Below, one piece after another: positions 1 through 8,832 of a stretch of DNA of 64,000 bases. Each line of letters starts with the position of its first letter. Within the stretch, counting starts at the first letter, position 1. A program made the position numbers and the translations under genes. The notes under the pieces were generated by a model that saw nothing but the letters and a program-made list of their open reading frames with translations, searched no databases and was not told where the DNA came from. The DNA comes from Flavobacteriales bacterium (GTDB taxonomy: Bacteria; Bacteroidota; Bacteroidia; Flavobacteriales_D; Sanyastnellaceae), in the NCBI GenBank assembly GCA_015665315.1, contig JADFAK010000145.1:1-64000 (forward strand), in the 5' to 3' direction.

Positions 1-22
1 CCCCCTCATTTCTAAGGGAGTG

Positions 23-53
23 CAAATGTAGAAAAGCTTTTCGTATGCGCAAA
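23..53 (-). promoter_or_regulatory. Sigma-ABfr-type promoter facing out of the left edge
   Basis: On the minus strand a TTTG (-33) at 50-53 is followed after 19 nt by TACATTTG (-7) at 23-30, a full match to the Bacteroidota consensus TTTG-N17-23-TAnnTTTG. It lies downstream of hpf and reads leftward out of the window, so it must drive the next transcript. In many Bacteroidota hpf is followed by tRNA genes and tuf; that this promoter serves such a cluster is inference, since no tRNA is seen in bases 1-22. Confidence 0.6.
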
Positions 54-90
54 CAACGAAGCTATATTTTTCTTCAGAATTTTGATATTT

Positions 91-390
91 TTAGTGATCC
101 ATCATTTTCGTCTTATGCTTTTCAATCTGCTTTCGCAGTGCATCTACCGCTTGATCAGTGGATTCCTCGAAAGATTTCGCCTGTTTTTTCGCAAAAAGCT
201 CCTTGCCTGGAACATTCAATTTTATTTCAGAGACCTTGTTTTCACGATTATCGGCCTTATCAATTTTCAATGTTACTTCAGCACTGATGATTTGGGCATG
301 GAACAACCTCAGTTTTTCCAATCTCTCCTCAATAAACTCAATCAGTTTTTTATCGGCGTCAAAGTGAATGCTATGAATTTGTACTTGCAT
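91..390 (-). CDS. hpf: Ribosome hibernation promoting factor (short HPF/RaiA family)
   Basis: A 99-residue cytosolic protein of the HPF/YfiA family, which binds the 30S decoding region and helps inactivate or store ribosomes in stationary phase. It shows the family's N-terminal strand MQVQIHSIHFDAD, the helix rich in Glu/Lys after it (KKLIEFIEERLEKL), and a basic second helix (AVDALRKQIEKHK). It ends about residue 99, so it is the short form, without the C-terminal dimerisation domain of long HPF. It is the last gene of an rpsU-xerC-hpf run on the minus strand, 18 nt after xerC, an order known from Flavobacteriia. Confident in family; regulation is probably from the rpsU promoter. Confidence 0.92.
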   Translation of the reverse strand: MQVQIHSIHFDADKKLIEFIEERLEKLRLFHAQIISAEVTLKIDKADNRENKVSEIKLNVPGKELFAKKQAKSFEESTDQAVDALRKQIEKHKTKMMDH

Positions 391-408
391 ATGAACGTAA
401 AATTTAAA

Positions 409-1320
409 TTATCCTTTTGGATGTGCTCTTTTGTGCACATCCTTTAATTTCTCGATAGTATTATGTGTATACACCTGCGTAGAAGAAAGGCTGCTGTGAC
501 CAAGTAATTCTTTGACCGAATTCAAGTTTGCCCCGTTATTAAGTAAATGTGTGGCAAACGTGTGGCGTAGTACATGCGGACTTTTTTTATCTATGGTGGT
601 TACCAGACCAAGGTAATATTTTACCTTATCGTAAACAAACCGAGGATACATTTTGTTCCCCTTATTTGTAACGAGTAATTCGGGCAAATATGTTGTGTCG
701 AATTCTTCCTTTTTCAATCTTTGGTATTGTTGCATTTCAACAATAAGATTATGAGATATTGGGACAATCCTCTCTTTGTTTCTTTTTCCGATTACACGAA
801 TCTGTCCCTGCGTGAAATCAATCTGTTCTTCTCGCAAGTTAATAAGCTCTGCCTGCCTTATACCCGTTTCATACAAGATTGTTACAATTAACCTATCTCT
901 CGTACCGGCAAAATCTTCAGATAGATCTAGCTTATCGAATCTTAACATTCCAGCCTCCTCAACAAACTGAGGAAGTCGCTTATTGGATTTTGGTGCAACG
1001 ACCTTGGATGCGGGATTGATTTGAACAAGGTCGTTTCGTTTTAGGAATTTGAAAAAAGACCTCAATGAAGATAGTTTTCTTTGGATTGACTTGGGAACAT
1101 AATCCGTTTCCACTAGGTGAACAATCCACGACCTGATCATCACATGAGTCGTTTCGGCGTATTGATCTGACTCATAATAGTTAGACTGAAATTCGAAATA
1201 CTGCTCAATATCACGGCAGTAACCATCAACTGTATGGCTAGAATAGCGCTTTTCATGCGCTAGATAAGACAAAAATGCTTCAAATTGATCCAAAGAAAAA
1301 GGTGTAAATCTGTCAAACAA
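409..1320 (-). CDS. xerC: Tyrosine recombinase XerC-like
   Basis: Site-specific recombinase that resolves chromosome dimers at dif. An N-terminal SAM-like core-binding domain (about residues 10-100) precedes the catalytic domain. The catalytic set is complete: R155 (GIRQAE), K179 (IGKRN), H249 and R252 (HVLR), H275 (LLGHSS) and nucleophile Y284 (TQVYTH). No ATG is available before the first helix, so translation probably starts at a TTG: 1320 (preceded by an AAAGG element about 8 nt upstream) or 1293. Lies between rpsU and hpf, as in other Flavobacteriia, which argues for the housekeeping Xer protein and not a phage integrase. XerC versus XerD cannot be settled without the paralogue. Confidence 0.9.
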   Translation of the reverse strand: MFDRFTPFSLDQFEAFLSYLAHEKRYSSHTVDGYCRDIEQYFEFQSNYYESDQYAETTHVMIRSWIVHLVETDYVPKSIQRKLSSLRSFFKFLKRNDLVQINPASKVVAPKSNKRLPQFVEEAGMLRFDKLDLSEDFAGTRDRLIVTILYETGIRQAELINLREEQIDFTQGQIRVIGKRNKERIVPISHNLIVEMQQYQRLKKEEFDTTYLPELLVTNKGNKMYPRFVYDKVKYYLGLVTTIDKKSPHVLRHTFATHLLNNGANLNSVKELLGHSSLSSTQVYTHNTIEKLKDVHKRAHPKG

Positions 1321-1355
1321 ACTTACACCTTTCTTTATACTCTTTAGGTTTTACC

Positions 1356-1544
1356 CTACTCTTCGTTTTGCATCTGTAGCTTGTACGCAGCACGTTTAAT
1401 CATTTCTCGCTTCGCAATCGAAGGTTTTGTGAAATGTTGACGAGCGCGAAGCTGTTTCATAGTGCCAGTACGTTCAAATTTCTTTTTGAACTTCTTCAAA
1501 GCACGATCAATGTTCTCTCCTTCCTTTACTGGTATTACTAACAT
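1356..1544 (-). CDS. rpsU: 30S ribosomal protein bS21
   Basis: A 62-residue basic protein starting MLVIPVKEGENIDRALKKF, the usual start of bacteroidotal bS21. A longer reading frame begins at 1568, but that codon lies within the promoter -7 element, so the start at 1544 is the right one. The leader would be only about 15 nt and carries AGGA close to the start (AGGAAAGT-ATG). In Flavobacterium johnsoniae bS21 helps mask the anti-Shine-Dalgarno sequence and rpsU is one of the few mRNAs with a useful Shine-Dalgarno, giving autoregulation; the AGGA here fits this idea weakly. First gene of rpsU-xerC-hpf. Confidence 0.95.
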   Translation of the reverse strand: MLVIPVKEGENIDRALKKFKKKFERTGTMKQLRARQHFTKPSIAKREMIKRAAYKLQMQNEE

Positions 1545-1565
1545 ACTTTCCTGATTTAAGGGCTG

Positions 1566-1595
1566 CAAAGATAAAACGAATTTTTAATTTTCAAA
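1566..1595 (-). promoter_or_regulatory. Promoter of rpsU-xerC-hpf
   Basis: TTTG at 1592-1595 (minus strand) and TATCTTTG at 1566-1573 with an 18-nt spacer match the Bacteroidota consensus exactly. Transcription should begin near 1559-1561, leaving a short leader before the rpsU ATG at 1544. The upstream end abuts the stop codon of the acyl-CoA dehydrogenase gene (1598). Confidence 0.75.
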
Positions 1596-1597
1596 GG

Positions 1598-2740
1598 TTA
1601 GTCTCGAAGAATCTCACGAGAAATCACAAGTTTTTGAATTTCAGAGGTTCCTTCACCAATAGTACAAAGCTTACAATCGCGATAGAACTTCTCCACAGGG
1701 TATTCTTTTGTGTACCCATATCCACCAAATATTTGTACCGCCTCGTTGGCGACTTTGCAAGCCACTTCAGATGAATAATACTTAGCCATGGCACTTATCT
1801 TGACTACACTCTGACCATTGTTTTTAAGGTCTGCCGCTTTATACAACAACAATTCGGCTGCTTCAATTTCAGTTTCCATATCGGCAAGCTTAAAAGCAAT
1901 CGCTTGAAATTTCGAAATTGGCTGTCCAAATTGCTCTCTTTCCTTTGAATATTTCACAGCAGCTTTCATGGCTCCTTTAGCTATTCCAAGACCAAGTGAA
2001 CCAATTGATATTCGTCCGCCATCCAAAACTTTCATAGCTTGGATAAAACCTTCTCCTACGTTTCCAAGCACATTTCCGATTGGAACACGGCAATTATCGA
2101 AAAACAATCCGGCCGTTTCGGATGCTCTCATCCCCAGTTTATCCTCTTTCTTTCCACCCGAAAACCCAGGCGTTCCCTTTTCTACAATAAAGGCTGTCAT
2201 GCCGCGAGAATCTCCTTTTTCACCTGTACGAACAATGACCACGGCTACGTCTCCCGAAATCGCATGTGTAATGAAATTCTTGGATCCATTGATAACCCAA
2301 TGATCACCATCCAGAACGGCAGTTGTTGCCATGCCCCCAGCATCAGATCCTGTTCCTTGTTCAGTTAGGCCCCAAGCTCCAATCCATTCGGCACTCGCCA
2401 ATTTTGGCAAGTACTTCCTTTTTTGTTCCTCATTACCAAATGCTAAGATATGCCCAGTACACAACGAATTGTGAGCAGCTACAGAAAGGCCGATTGAACC
2501 ACACACTTGAGATATCTCATCTACAACGGTAATGTATTCAAAGTAGCCAAACCCACTACCGCCGTATTCTTGAGGGACCAATACGCCCATCAGTCCCAAT
2601 GCACCAAGTTTCTTAAACAATGGAACAGGAAACTCCTGCGCTTCGTCCCATTTCATAATATTTGGACGAATCTCTTTCTCAGCAAAATCACGCACCATCT
2701 GTGCAATCATTTTCTGATTTTCATTTTTGCTAAAATCCAT
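1598..2740 (-). CDS. Acyl-CoA dehydrogenase (short/medium-chain type)
   Basis: FAD flavoenzyme of 380 residues that makes the trans-2,3 double bond in acyl-CoA in beta-oxidation or branched-chain amino-acid breakdown, passing electrons to ETF. All three family domains are present: N-terminal helices (1-115), a beta domain with WGLTEQGTGSDAGG and NGSKNFIT, and a C-terminal helical domain with FGGYGYTKEYPVE. The catalytic base is the Glu of GEGTSEIQ near residue 367, in the position used by short- and medium-chain enzymes and not the isovaleryl-CoA position. Butyryl-CoA dehydrogenase-like by motif; the substrate is not determined. Flanked upstream by an inverted repeat at 2762-2778. Confidence 0.93.
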   Translation of the reverse strand: MDFSKNENQKMIAQMVRDFAEKEIRPNIMKWDEAQEFPVPLFKKLGALGLMGVLVPQEYGGSGFGYFEYITVVDEISQVCGSIGLSVAAHNSLCTGHILAFGNEEQKRKYLPKLASAEWIGAWGLTEQGTGSDAGGMATTAVLDGDHWVINGSKNFITHAISGDVAVVIVRTGEKGDSRGMTAFIVEKGTPGFSGGKKEDKLGMRASETAGLFFDNCRVPIGNVLGNVGEGFIQAMKVLDGGRISIGSLGLGIAKGAMKAAVKYSKEREQFGQPISKFQAIAFKLADMETEIEAAELLLYKAADLKNNGQSVVKISAMAKYYSSEVACKVANEAVQIFGGYGYTKEYPVEKFYRDCKLCTIGEGTSEIQKLVISREILRD

Positions 2741-2761
2741 GTGTAGTCTATTATTATTGCA

Positions 2762-2778
2762 TCGTAAATCTTTTACGA
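2762..2778. promoter_or_regulatory. Perfect 7-bp inverted repeat upstream of the acyl-CoA dehydrogenase
   Basis: TCGTAAA-tct-TTTACGA is a perfect 7-bp inverted repeat with a 3-nt centre, in the short gap between apt and the acyl-CoA dehydrogenase gene. No U-tract follows on the minus strand, so an operator is more likely than a terminator for apt. No regulator is identified. Confidence 0.35.
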
Positions 2779-2805
2779 CAACATTGGCATTAACTCAAGT
2801 AGAAT

Positions 2806-3333
2806 TTACCAGCCGGCTAAATTATGAATATTTTCAGAGTAACGAAGTAGCTTGTCTCTTCCGTTTAAAAATGACAACTCCACAATGAAATCAAAACCAC
2901 CTACAATCCCTCCTTGCATCAAAATCAATTCAGCAGCTGCTGCAGCTGTGCCACCGGTAGCCAATAAATCATCATGAACAAGCACCTTCATTCCTGGTTT
3001 AATAATCCCTTTGTGTATTTCAATCACCGCAGAACCATATTCAAGGTCGTAATTCACACTTACAGTTTCGGCTGGTAACTTGCCCTTTTTACGCACTGGC
3101 GCGAATGGCAAATTGAGTAATTTAGCTAGTTCTAAACCGAAGAAAAAGCCACGGCTTTCCACGCCTATTACCAGATCAATACTTTTATCCCTATAAAAAC
3201 CACTCATCTCAGCGACCATATCCTTGCATAGTTGTGGGTCTAAGAAAATGGGAGTAATATCCTTAAATAATATTCCTGGAGATGGAAAGTCCGGCACATC
3301 GCGCACGGCAGATTTAATTCTTTCTTCAATCAT
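2806..3333 (-). CDS. apt: Adenine phosphoribosyltransferase
   Basis: Purine salvage enzyme converting adenine and PRPP to AMP. It has the PRPP-binding loop VLVHDDLLATGGTA (around residue 120), the N-terminal helix and hood (ERIKSAVRDVPDFPSPGI) and FKDITPI, all standard for Apt; 175 residues from the ATG at 3333. An earlier in-frame TTG at 3342 is unlikely. The start overlaps the 3' end of the ComEA-like gene by 8 nt, so the two are probably co-translated, although their functions are not obviously linked. Confidence 0.95.
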   Translation of the reverse strand: MIEERIKSAVRDVPDFPSPGILFKDITPIFLDPQLCKDMVAEMSGFYRDKSIDLVIGVESRGFFFGLELAKLLNLPFAPVRKKGKLPAETVSVNYDLEYGSAVIEIHKGIIKPGMKVLVHDDLLATGGTAAAAAELILMQGGIVGGFDFIVELSFLNGRDKLLRYSENIHNLAGW

Positions 3334-4261
3334 GAACTGCAAAGAAAGGCCTTATTCTCTTTAAAATTGAATCATTCATCAAATGTACATTCAATAAATC
3401 CTCCAGTGATTGGTAATCTCCATGTTGTTCGCGATATTTCACAATGCTGCGCGCCACCTTGTAATCTAAATACAGATGAGAATTAAGCTCTTCAATTGAA
3501 ACTTTATTGATGTTTCTCACTTCAGCAAGCGTGGAATCCAGTGAGCATTGCTCCATTATCTTAGCCAATTTAATCTCGTCCATCCCGTACAAGCCCATTA
3601 ATTGATCATAAGATGTAAAACCGCCAAGCTCCTTCCGCAATTGAACAATTGCACCAGCATAGAATGGACCCACCCCATTTATTCTAATGAGTTCAGCCGA
3701 ATCTGCCTTGTTAATTTCAATTAAGTCGACAGATTTGGTGACCAAATTCTGCTCCTTATCTTTCACACCAACTTCTTCGTTATCAAACACCATCCAAGGC
3801 CTAAGTTGATTCAATTTATCTTCTGAAACAACAAATGACTTTCCCACATCTTTCGGAGAATTGAAACCACCCAATACATTTTTGAACTTGATCAGAGACA
3901 TGGCTTGTTTTTCACTAAACCCCAGCTCTACCCATCCTTTCGAGGTAAGTTCGTTCGGATTAAAATAATGATCAACGGTGACCAATTTACGCGCATCATC
4001 AGATCTTGGCTCAACGACTTGAGAGAAGTACTCTGTATTCTTCTCACCCCAATTTGTAAAGACGGTGTCTTTTTCAACAAAACATTCGGAAAAGGACACA
4101 TCAGGGTATTCAGGAGGATTGAGTCGATCCCACGATGCTCTAATTAGAGATACTACAAGCAATAGTGTGCACAACACAACAACGCCATAGCGTTCACGCC
4201 TGTTAAATGCAAGATGCTCCTTCCAACGTCCCACTAGCTTAGCGATATTTCTTGATTGCAC
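3326..4261 (-). CDS. ComEA-like helix-hairpin-helix protein
   Basis: About 311 residues with one N-terminal membrane segment (residues 25-42, [14 protein letters not shown]) followed by an extracytoplasmic part with repeated helix-hairpin-helix units: [19 protein letters not shown] (about 180-200) and [17 protein letters not shown] (about 250-270), plus a degenerate earlier one. Such proteins bind DNA non-specifically and are related to the competence receptor ComEA; a role in DNA uptake here is inference. No ATG is available: GTG at 4261 (overlapping the symporter gene) or GTG at 4234 (just after the symporter stop) are the candidate starts. Followed by apt. Confidence 0.8.
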   Translation of the reverse strand: MQSRNIAKLVGRWKEHLAFNRRERYGVVVLCTLLLVVSLIRASWDRLNPPEYPDVSFSECFVEKDTVFTNWGEKNTEYFSQVVEPRSDDARKLVTVDHYFNPNELTSKGWVELGFSEKQAMSLIKFKNVLGGFNSPKDVGKSFVVSEDKLNQLRPWMVFDNEEVGVKDKEQNLVTKSVDLIEINKADSAELIRINGVGPFYAGAIVQLRKELGGFTSYDQLMGLYGMDEIKLAKIMEQCSLDSTLAEVRNINKVSIEELNSHLYLDYKVARSIVKYREQHGDYQSLEDLLNVHLMNDSILKRIRPFFAVHD

Positions 4262-6089
4262 CGGATTTCACCCGACCTAGATAATCGGCCAAGTCTTTTT
4301 TAATCTCAGGAGCCAAGAAATACAAACCAAGTATGTTAGGAAAGGCCATGGCAAAAATCATAATGTCCCCAAAATCAAAAACTGCGCCTAAACTCATGGC
4401 CGATCCAACCACTACAAAAAAGCAAAACATAGCCTTATATGTGATGTTTGCCACCTTGCTTTCCCCAAATAGATAAGTCCATGCTTTGAGTCCGTAATAA
4501 GACCATGAAATCATCGTCGAAAGCGCAAACAGAATTACTGCAATAGATAGAACAACAGGAAACCAAGGAATGGCCGACTCAAAAGCGGCGGATGTCAATG
4601 ATACCCCACCAAGTTGTCCAGCGGTGTTGAATACGGCTTCCGTTCCCAGCCCACCAAAGTTTGTAATTATTATCACTAGTGCAGTAATTGTGCAAATGAC
4701 CACTGTGTCAATAAATGGTTCAAGGAGTGCCACGACCCCTTCGCTAACAGGCTCGTCGGTCTTGGCTGCGCTATGCGCAATTGACGCAGATCCAATACCA
4801 GCTTCATTGGAGAACGCCGCTCTTTTAAATCCGAGAATTAATACTCCAATGAATCCTCCAAAGACTGCATCGGGACTAAAGGCACCAGTAAAGATTTGGC
4901 CGAAGGCCCAACCCAATTTATCAATATTCAAGACGATCACAACTATGGCCGCTACCAAGTAGATTGCAACCATGCCTGGAACTATTTTATCTGTTACTCG
5001 AGCTATACTTTTGATTCCACCGATAATGATCATGGCAACCACTACCGCGATAATAAGTCCAAAAATCCACCCTCTTTCAAAGAATACACTTTCTGTACCA
5101 CCTGTGACATCTATCAGCTGTTGTGTAGCTTGATTGATCTGAACCATATTACCACCGCCAATTGAACCTCCAATACAAGCAACAGCGAAGAGTGCGGCCA
5201 AAACCTTTCCAAGTCGTTTTTTACCTTGCTTTGCTAGTCCTTGACTAAGGTAAAACATAGGTCCACCAGAAACCGAACCGTCATCGTTGTACTTTCTATA
5301 CTTGACACCTAAGGTGCATTCCACAAATTTGGAGGACATGCCAAAAATTCCTGCCAGAATCATCCAAAACGTAGCCCCTGGTCCGCCCATTGAAACTGCC
5401 ATGGCTACACCTGCTATATTTCCAACGCCCACTGTTCCAGATAGCGCAGCGGTTAGAGCTTGAAAGTGTGATACTTCACCAGGATGATCCGGATCATCGA
5501 ATTTTCCTCTTACGACATCTAAGGCGTGACGGAAGCTTCGTACATTTACAAACTTCATGTATACGGTGAAAAACAAAGCTCCTACCAAAAGCCATATAAG
5601 TACAAATGGAATTTCCTTTTGCAGCGGCGTAAAATGATAAGATGCACGACTGTCCGTTTCTGTTGGGGATACTTTGATTGTAAAACCTGGAAAATTTTCT
5701 AACTCAACGACATCGCCAAAACGATGTTGAGATTGCACAGGAGCATCATCAATTGTATAGGTCAGGTCGAAATAGCCTTGATCAATAGGATCGATTGTGA
5801 ACTCCTGACCGTATGGAACCTCGTCACCAGAAAAACTGACAGAAAGCCCCATTTCGTCCATCGACCAATACTCTCCATTTTCCTGCAATTCAGTGAGTGT
5901 ATGCGTCTCACCGGTTGGTATTGCGAAAAATATCACTCTACCCAAAGCAGCAGTTAACGGTGTCATGGTATTGTTAATGACATCATCCAAGCTCTGCTCC
6001 TGCTCGGCAGTTTCTTGAGCTGTTGCCTGAACAGATATCGACACAATCGCGGCTAACAGGAATAAATTAAGGAGAATCTTTTTTATCAT
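4239..6089 (-). CDS. Sodium:alanine symporter family protein (AGCS)
   Basis: Inner-membrane Na+/amino-acid symporter of 616 residues. A signal peptide ([19 protein letters not shown]) and a periplasmic extension of about 130 residues precede the transporter core, an arrangement seen in Bacteroidota members and absent from the roughly 450-residue enterobacterial forms. The core carries the AGCS signature [12 protein letters not shown] and GGPGATFWM near residue 215, and about ten hydrophobic helices. The reading frame is open to 6131 through a TTG, but the promoter (-7 at 6119-6126) lies there, so the ATG at 6089 is chosen. Substrate (alanine, glycine or glutamine) cannot be told. Expected to feed amino acids released by the secreted peptidases. 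Confidence 0.92.
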   Translation of the reverse strand: MIKKILLNLFLLAAIVSISVQATAQETAEQEQSLDDVINNTMTPLTAALGRVIFFAIPTGETHTLTELQENGEYWSMDEMGLSVSFSGDEVPYGQEFTIDPIDQGYFDLTYTIDDAPVQSQHRFGDVVELENFPGFTIKVSPTETDSRASYHFTPLQKEIPFVLIWLLVGALFFTVYMKFVNVRSFRHALDVVRGKFDDPDHPGEVSHFQALTAALSGTVGVGNIAGVAMAVSMGGPGATFWMILAGIFGMSSKFVECTLGVKYRKYNDDGSVSGGPMFYLSQGLAKQGKKRLGKVLAALFAVACIGGSIGGGNMVQINQATQQLIDVTGGTESVFFERGWIFGLIIAVVVAMIIIGGIKSIARVTDKIVPGMVAIYLVAAIVVIVLNIDKLGWAFGQIFTGAFSPDAVFGGFIGVLILGFKRAAFSNEAGIGSASIAHSAAKTDEPVSEGVVALLEPFIDTVVICTITALVIIITNFGGLGTEAVFNTAGQLGGVSLTSAAFESAIPWFPVVLSIAVILFALSTMISWSYYGLKAWTYLFGESKVANITYKAMFCFFVVVGSAMSLGAVFDFGDIMIFAMAFPNILGLYFLAPEIKKDLADYLGRVKSGAIKKYR

Positions 6090-6118
6090 TTTGATGCAGG
6101 TTAAATGTTCGGTTTCGA

Positions 6119-6148
6119 CAAATATATTCAAGAATGTTTTATCGCAAG
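6119..6148 (-). promoter_or_regulatory. Promoter of the AGCS symporter gene
   Basis: TATATTTG (minus strand, 6119-6126) preceded after 18 nt by CTTG at 6145-6148, a near match to the TTTG -33 element. It gives a leader of about 25 nt before the ATG at 6089 and lies just beyond the end of the K+ channel gene. Confidence 0.55.
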
Positions 6149-6155
6149 GAATTCA

Positions 6156-7196
6156 TTACGAGGGCGGCGAAATGCCAAACAAACGGTTAAGGAGCTTGAT
6201 TTGATCTTTGTTTCCAAGAACAAAAAACTTCGAATTAGGCAGAATTCTGGTATCGGGACCCGGGTTGATGACGTATTCTCCATCTTCATTTTTAAAGCCT
6301 ATGATATTGACACCAATTTTATTCCGAATCTGCATTTCCCCCAAAGTCTTGAATTGGAAGTCGGTAGGCAAATCTTTGAACGTTACTTCTTCCAAATTAA
6401 TATCGCCCACACCTTGCACGGACACATGATCCAAAAACTCCATGACATCAGGTGTCACGACAAGAGAAGCCATATGCGCCCCTCCCACACTATCCGGCAT
6501 GATAACGTTGTCGGCTCCAGCTATGCGTAGCTTTTTAACCGACTCAGCCTTAGATGCCCTAGATATAATTATTACATCTTTATTTAGCTCACGCGCTGTG
6601 AGGACAACATATAGATTATCCGCATCATTTGGCAATGTTGTGATCAATGCTTTTGCCGACGCGATGCCAGCTCGACAAAGGTCCTCATCGACAGTCGCAT
6701 CCCCTGAAATAACCAAATAATCAGGGTCATCATAAAGCACTTTGAGCTTTTCTTCAGATTTCTCAATAACCACAAATCGTTGGGTTAAATAATTCAGGTC
6801 AGCAGCAGCTTTGTTCCCTACACGCCCGTATCCGCAGACAATGACATGATCTTTGATATTTGCAAGTTCTTTCTCCACTTTAGCTTTTCGGATAATATTT
6901 ATGTATTCTCCAGCGACAAAATACGTAGTTATAGCGGAAATGCCATAAGCAAACGTACCAATACTAGTGACAATGAGGACAGCCGTGAACATTCGGCCTT
7001 CGAAGGACAAACTATGCACTTCCTGATACCCGACGGTCGAGATCGTAATAATGGTCATATAGAAGGCATCGAAGAATGAATAGTCTTCAATGATCATATA
7101 CCCTAGACTACCTGACAACACAATCGAAACCAGGATAACAAGAGCAAAATATATTCGAGAAAATGCTTTAAATGAGAACAAAACGTTAGTCTTCAA
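6156..7196 (-). CDS. Two-TM potassium channel with RCK/TrkA-N domain
   Basis: 346-residue K+ channel subunit. Two membrane helices (about 14-35 and 68-92) flank a pore helix with the selectivity filter TVGY (54-57). The cytosolic half has a Rossmann RCK domain with the dinucleotide motif VCGYGRVG, then a TrkA-C-like domain (about 260-340). This is the MthK/Kch architecture: ligand-gated K+ flux across the inner membrane. There is no ATG before the first helix; TTG at 7196 or 7181 is the likely start. It overlaps the PspC gene by 11 nt and lies in a DUF2851-pspC-channel run, which suggests co-transcription. Confidence 0.88.
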   Translation of the reverse strand: MKTNVLFSFKAFSRIYFALVILVSIVLSGSLGYMIIEDYSFFDAFYMTIITISTVGYQEVHSLSFEGRMFTAVLIVTSIGTFAYGISAITTYFVAGEYINIIRKAKVEKELANIKDHVIVCGYGRVGNKAAADLNYLTQRFVVIEKSEEKLKVLYDDPDYLVISGDATVDEDLCRAGIASAKALITTLPNDADNLYVVLTARELNKDVIIISRASKAESVKKLRIAGADNVIMPDSVGGAHMASLVVTPDVMEFLDHVSVQGVGDINLEEVTFKDLPTDFQFKTLGEMQIRNKIGVNIIGFKNEDGEYVINPGPDTRILPNSKFFVLGNKDQIKLLNRLFGISPPS

Positions 7197-7419
7197 TATC
7201 CCAAATGGTTTTACGCCGACGGGCAGTTTTAAAATATTCTTTGTTCTCTAGAATGAAGGCCATCATCAGATAAATCAACAGGGGCGACCCTAAAGTAATG
7301 AAGGACAGATAAATAAAGGCCAATCGAATTTTAGTAGCATTGATCCCCAAGCGGCGACCCCACCAATCACAAACTCCAAAAGTTTGTCTTTCAAAATAGT
7401 CTTTAATCTTGTCAATCAT
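7186..7419 (-). CDS. PspC-domain small membrane protein
   Basis: 77 residues from the ATG at 7419, which sits 2 nt after the stop of the DUF2851 gene; a longer frame to 7470 lies inside that gene and is disfavoured. The sequence has the PspC pattern: FGVCDWWGRRLGINATKIRL followed by one strongly hydrophobic segment (about 27-50) and a charged tail. PspC proteins take part in envelope-stress responses in proteobacteria; the role of stand-alone PspC proteins in Bacteroidota is not known to me. Confidence 0.75.
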   Translation of the reverse strand: MIDKIKDYFERQTFGVCDWWGRRLGINATKIRLAFIYLSFITLGSPLLIYLMMAFILENKEYFKTARRRKTIWDIED

Positions 7420-7421
7420 AC

Positions 7422-8699
7422 TCAATCCTGTCTTTTTAAAAGTTTGGTTCCTATCATGCAAGATAGGCATTTTTTACTATCACAAAATTCATTCTTTAAT
7501 TCTAACAATGCCTGCGAATCCGCCGCAGAATTGGCCACTACTCCATCATTCTTCCAGTCCTGCAACACCGTATTTTTCTCACTCGGCAGTTCCTGTAAAA
7601 AACGAAATGCTTTCTCGGCTATTGCGTCATTTGACCTCATTTTAGCGTAAAAGAACAACATTGGTACCACAGCATTCACAACAATCGAACGAGCGGTAGA
7701 CAGCCCTATTTTCTTCGGTCTATTCACAGTAGAATTTCCAAACGAAAAATGATCATTCCAATAAGTACTTGCGGTCACTCGAAGAACATTCAATAAGTCA
7801 GAAAGAGTTTGAACTTCCAGAAAGACACTCATACAATCCACATTCTGTCGGGCAAAAACGGCCAATTGAGCAATTCGAATTTCAGGAAAATTTGATGGTC
7901 TCATCCTCAATTTTTTCCATACACCATTGGCCAATGGAATGAGCTTGAATTTGTGTCTGAGAAAGATATACTCATTCACCAAAGCCGATTCATAAGGGGA
8001 CTTCGGTTCGTTGGGAAGTAGACCTGCTTGACCGAACAGAAGCGCTTCCAACTGAAAGGTACTGTTGGCACACCCACTTAAAACTGTCGACGGCACTGCA
8101 TTTGCCAATAGCTCAAAAGCATTTTGATTTACTTTCAACCCCATTGATCGGCACAACATTAACCAGGCTACATAATTCCAATTGTTCTTGTACCGGGATA
8201 ACAACACTTCGATTCTTAGACACTTCTTCTCTAATCTAGCAACAAGTAGCCTATCCTTCCAATTGACCCAAATCACCTCTGAAATCTCAGGAAGTTCCCA
8301 CTTACAGGACCGTTCCAATTTGCGCTCGCGCAGAGCTTTATAATTCCTTAAATAGTTTAAGTCAATATGGCTACTGAGCTCGACTACAGGAAGATCTCCT
8401 GGTGTTTTCAAGTAAATTTCTTGATCATTTTCAAAGACAACATGAAGAACAACCTGGCCATAAGCCTCATCATGGTGATGATCGTGTAAAATCCAATCTG
8501 AAGACTTTAAATGAATCTCGATATCGCCGTGCCAAGTGTAACTTCCTATGGACACATGCCCATTCCTAAAATCCGGACCCGCATTCGTGTTAAGCTCGCC
8601 GGGATGATGGACAAGGACTTCAAATCCCTGAGAAGTTTTCAAGGGTAAATTGGACAGCAGTCGGTAGCGCCAAATAAAATGGAGAAATTCTTCTTGCAT
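7422..8699 (-). CDS. DUF2851 family protein
   Basis: 425-residue protein recognised as DUF2851 by its N-terminal block: EEFLHFIWRYRLL, then HPGELNTNAGPDFRNG and WHGDIEIHLKSSDW, with a His-rich HDHHHDEAYG loop. The Asp/Glu/Lys pattern (GPDF, GDIEIH, then VVLHVV) resembles the PD-(D/E)XK nuclease fold; this is my inference and its function is unknown. The C-terminus has a Cys-rich CDSKKCLSCMIG tail. No signal peptide. Heads the DUF2851-pspC-K+ channel run; no clear promoter in the 8700-8832 gap. Confidence 0.75.
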   Translation of the reverse strand: MQEEFLHFIWRYRLLSNLPLKTSQGFEVLVHHPGELNTNAGPDFRNGHVSIGSYTWHGDIEIHLKSSDWILHDHHHDEAYGQVVLHVVFENDQEIYLKTPGDLPVVELSSHIDLNYLRNYKALRERKLERSCKWELPEISEVIWVNWKDRLLVARLEKKCLRIEVLLSRYKNNWNYVAWLMLCRSMGLKVNQNAFELLANAVPSTVLSGCANSTFQLEALLFGQAGLLPNEPKSPYESALVNEYIFLRHKFKLIPLANGVWKKLRMRPSNFPEIRIAQLAVFARQNVDCMSVFLEVQTLSDLLNVLRVTASTYWNDHFSFGNSTVNRPKKIGLSTARSIVVNAVVPMLFFYAKMRSNDAIAEKAFRFLQELPSEKNTVLQDWKNDGVVANSAADSQALLELKNEFCDSKKCLSCMIGTKLLKRQD

Positions 8700-8832
8700 A
8701 GTAGCTTAGTCGATAGAATCGGACCAAACTACAGCTGTATCTTTCACGCTCGGTAAAAAACTTTGTAAGTGCTTGAGAAATTTTATAGTCGCTTTAAATT
8801 GTAGGTTCTTATCCCAACAACAATCTCACTCG

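Noticed and set aside
409-1320. Tyrosine recombinase as an integrase marking a mobile island
   Set aside because: It lies in the conserved rpsU-xerC-hpf order, with no att-like repeats or foreign gene content around it.
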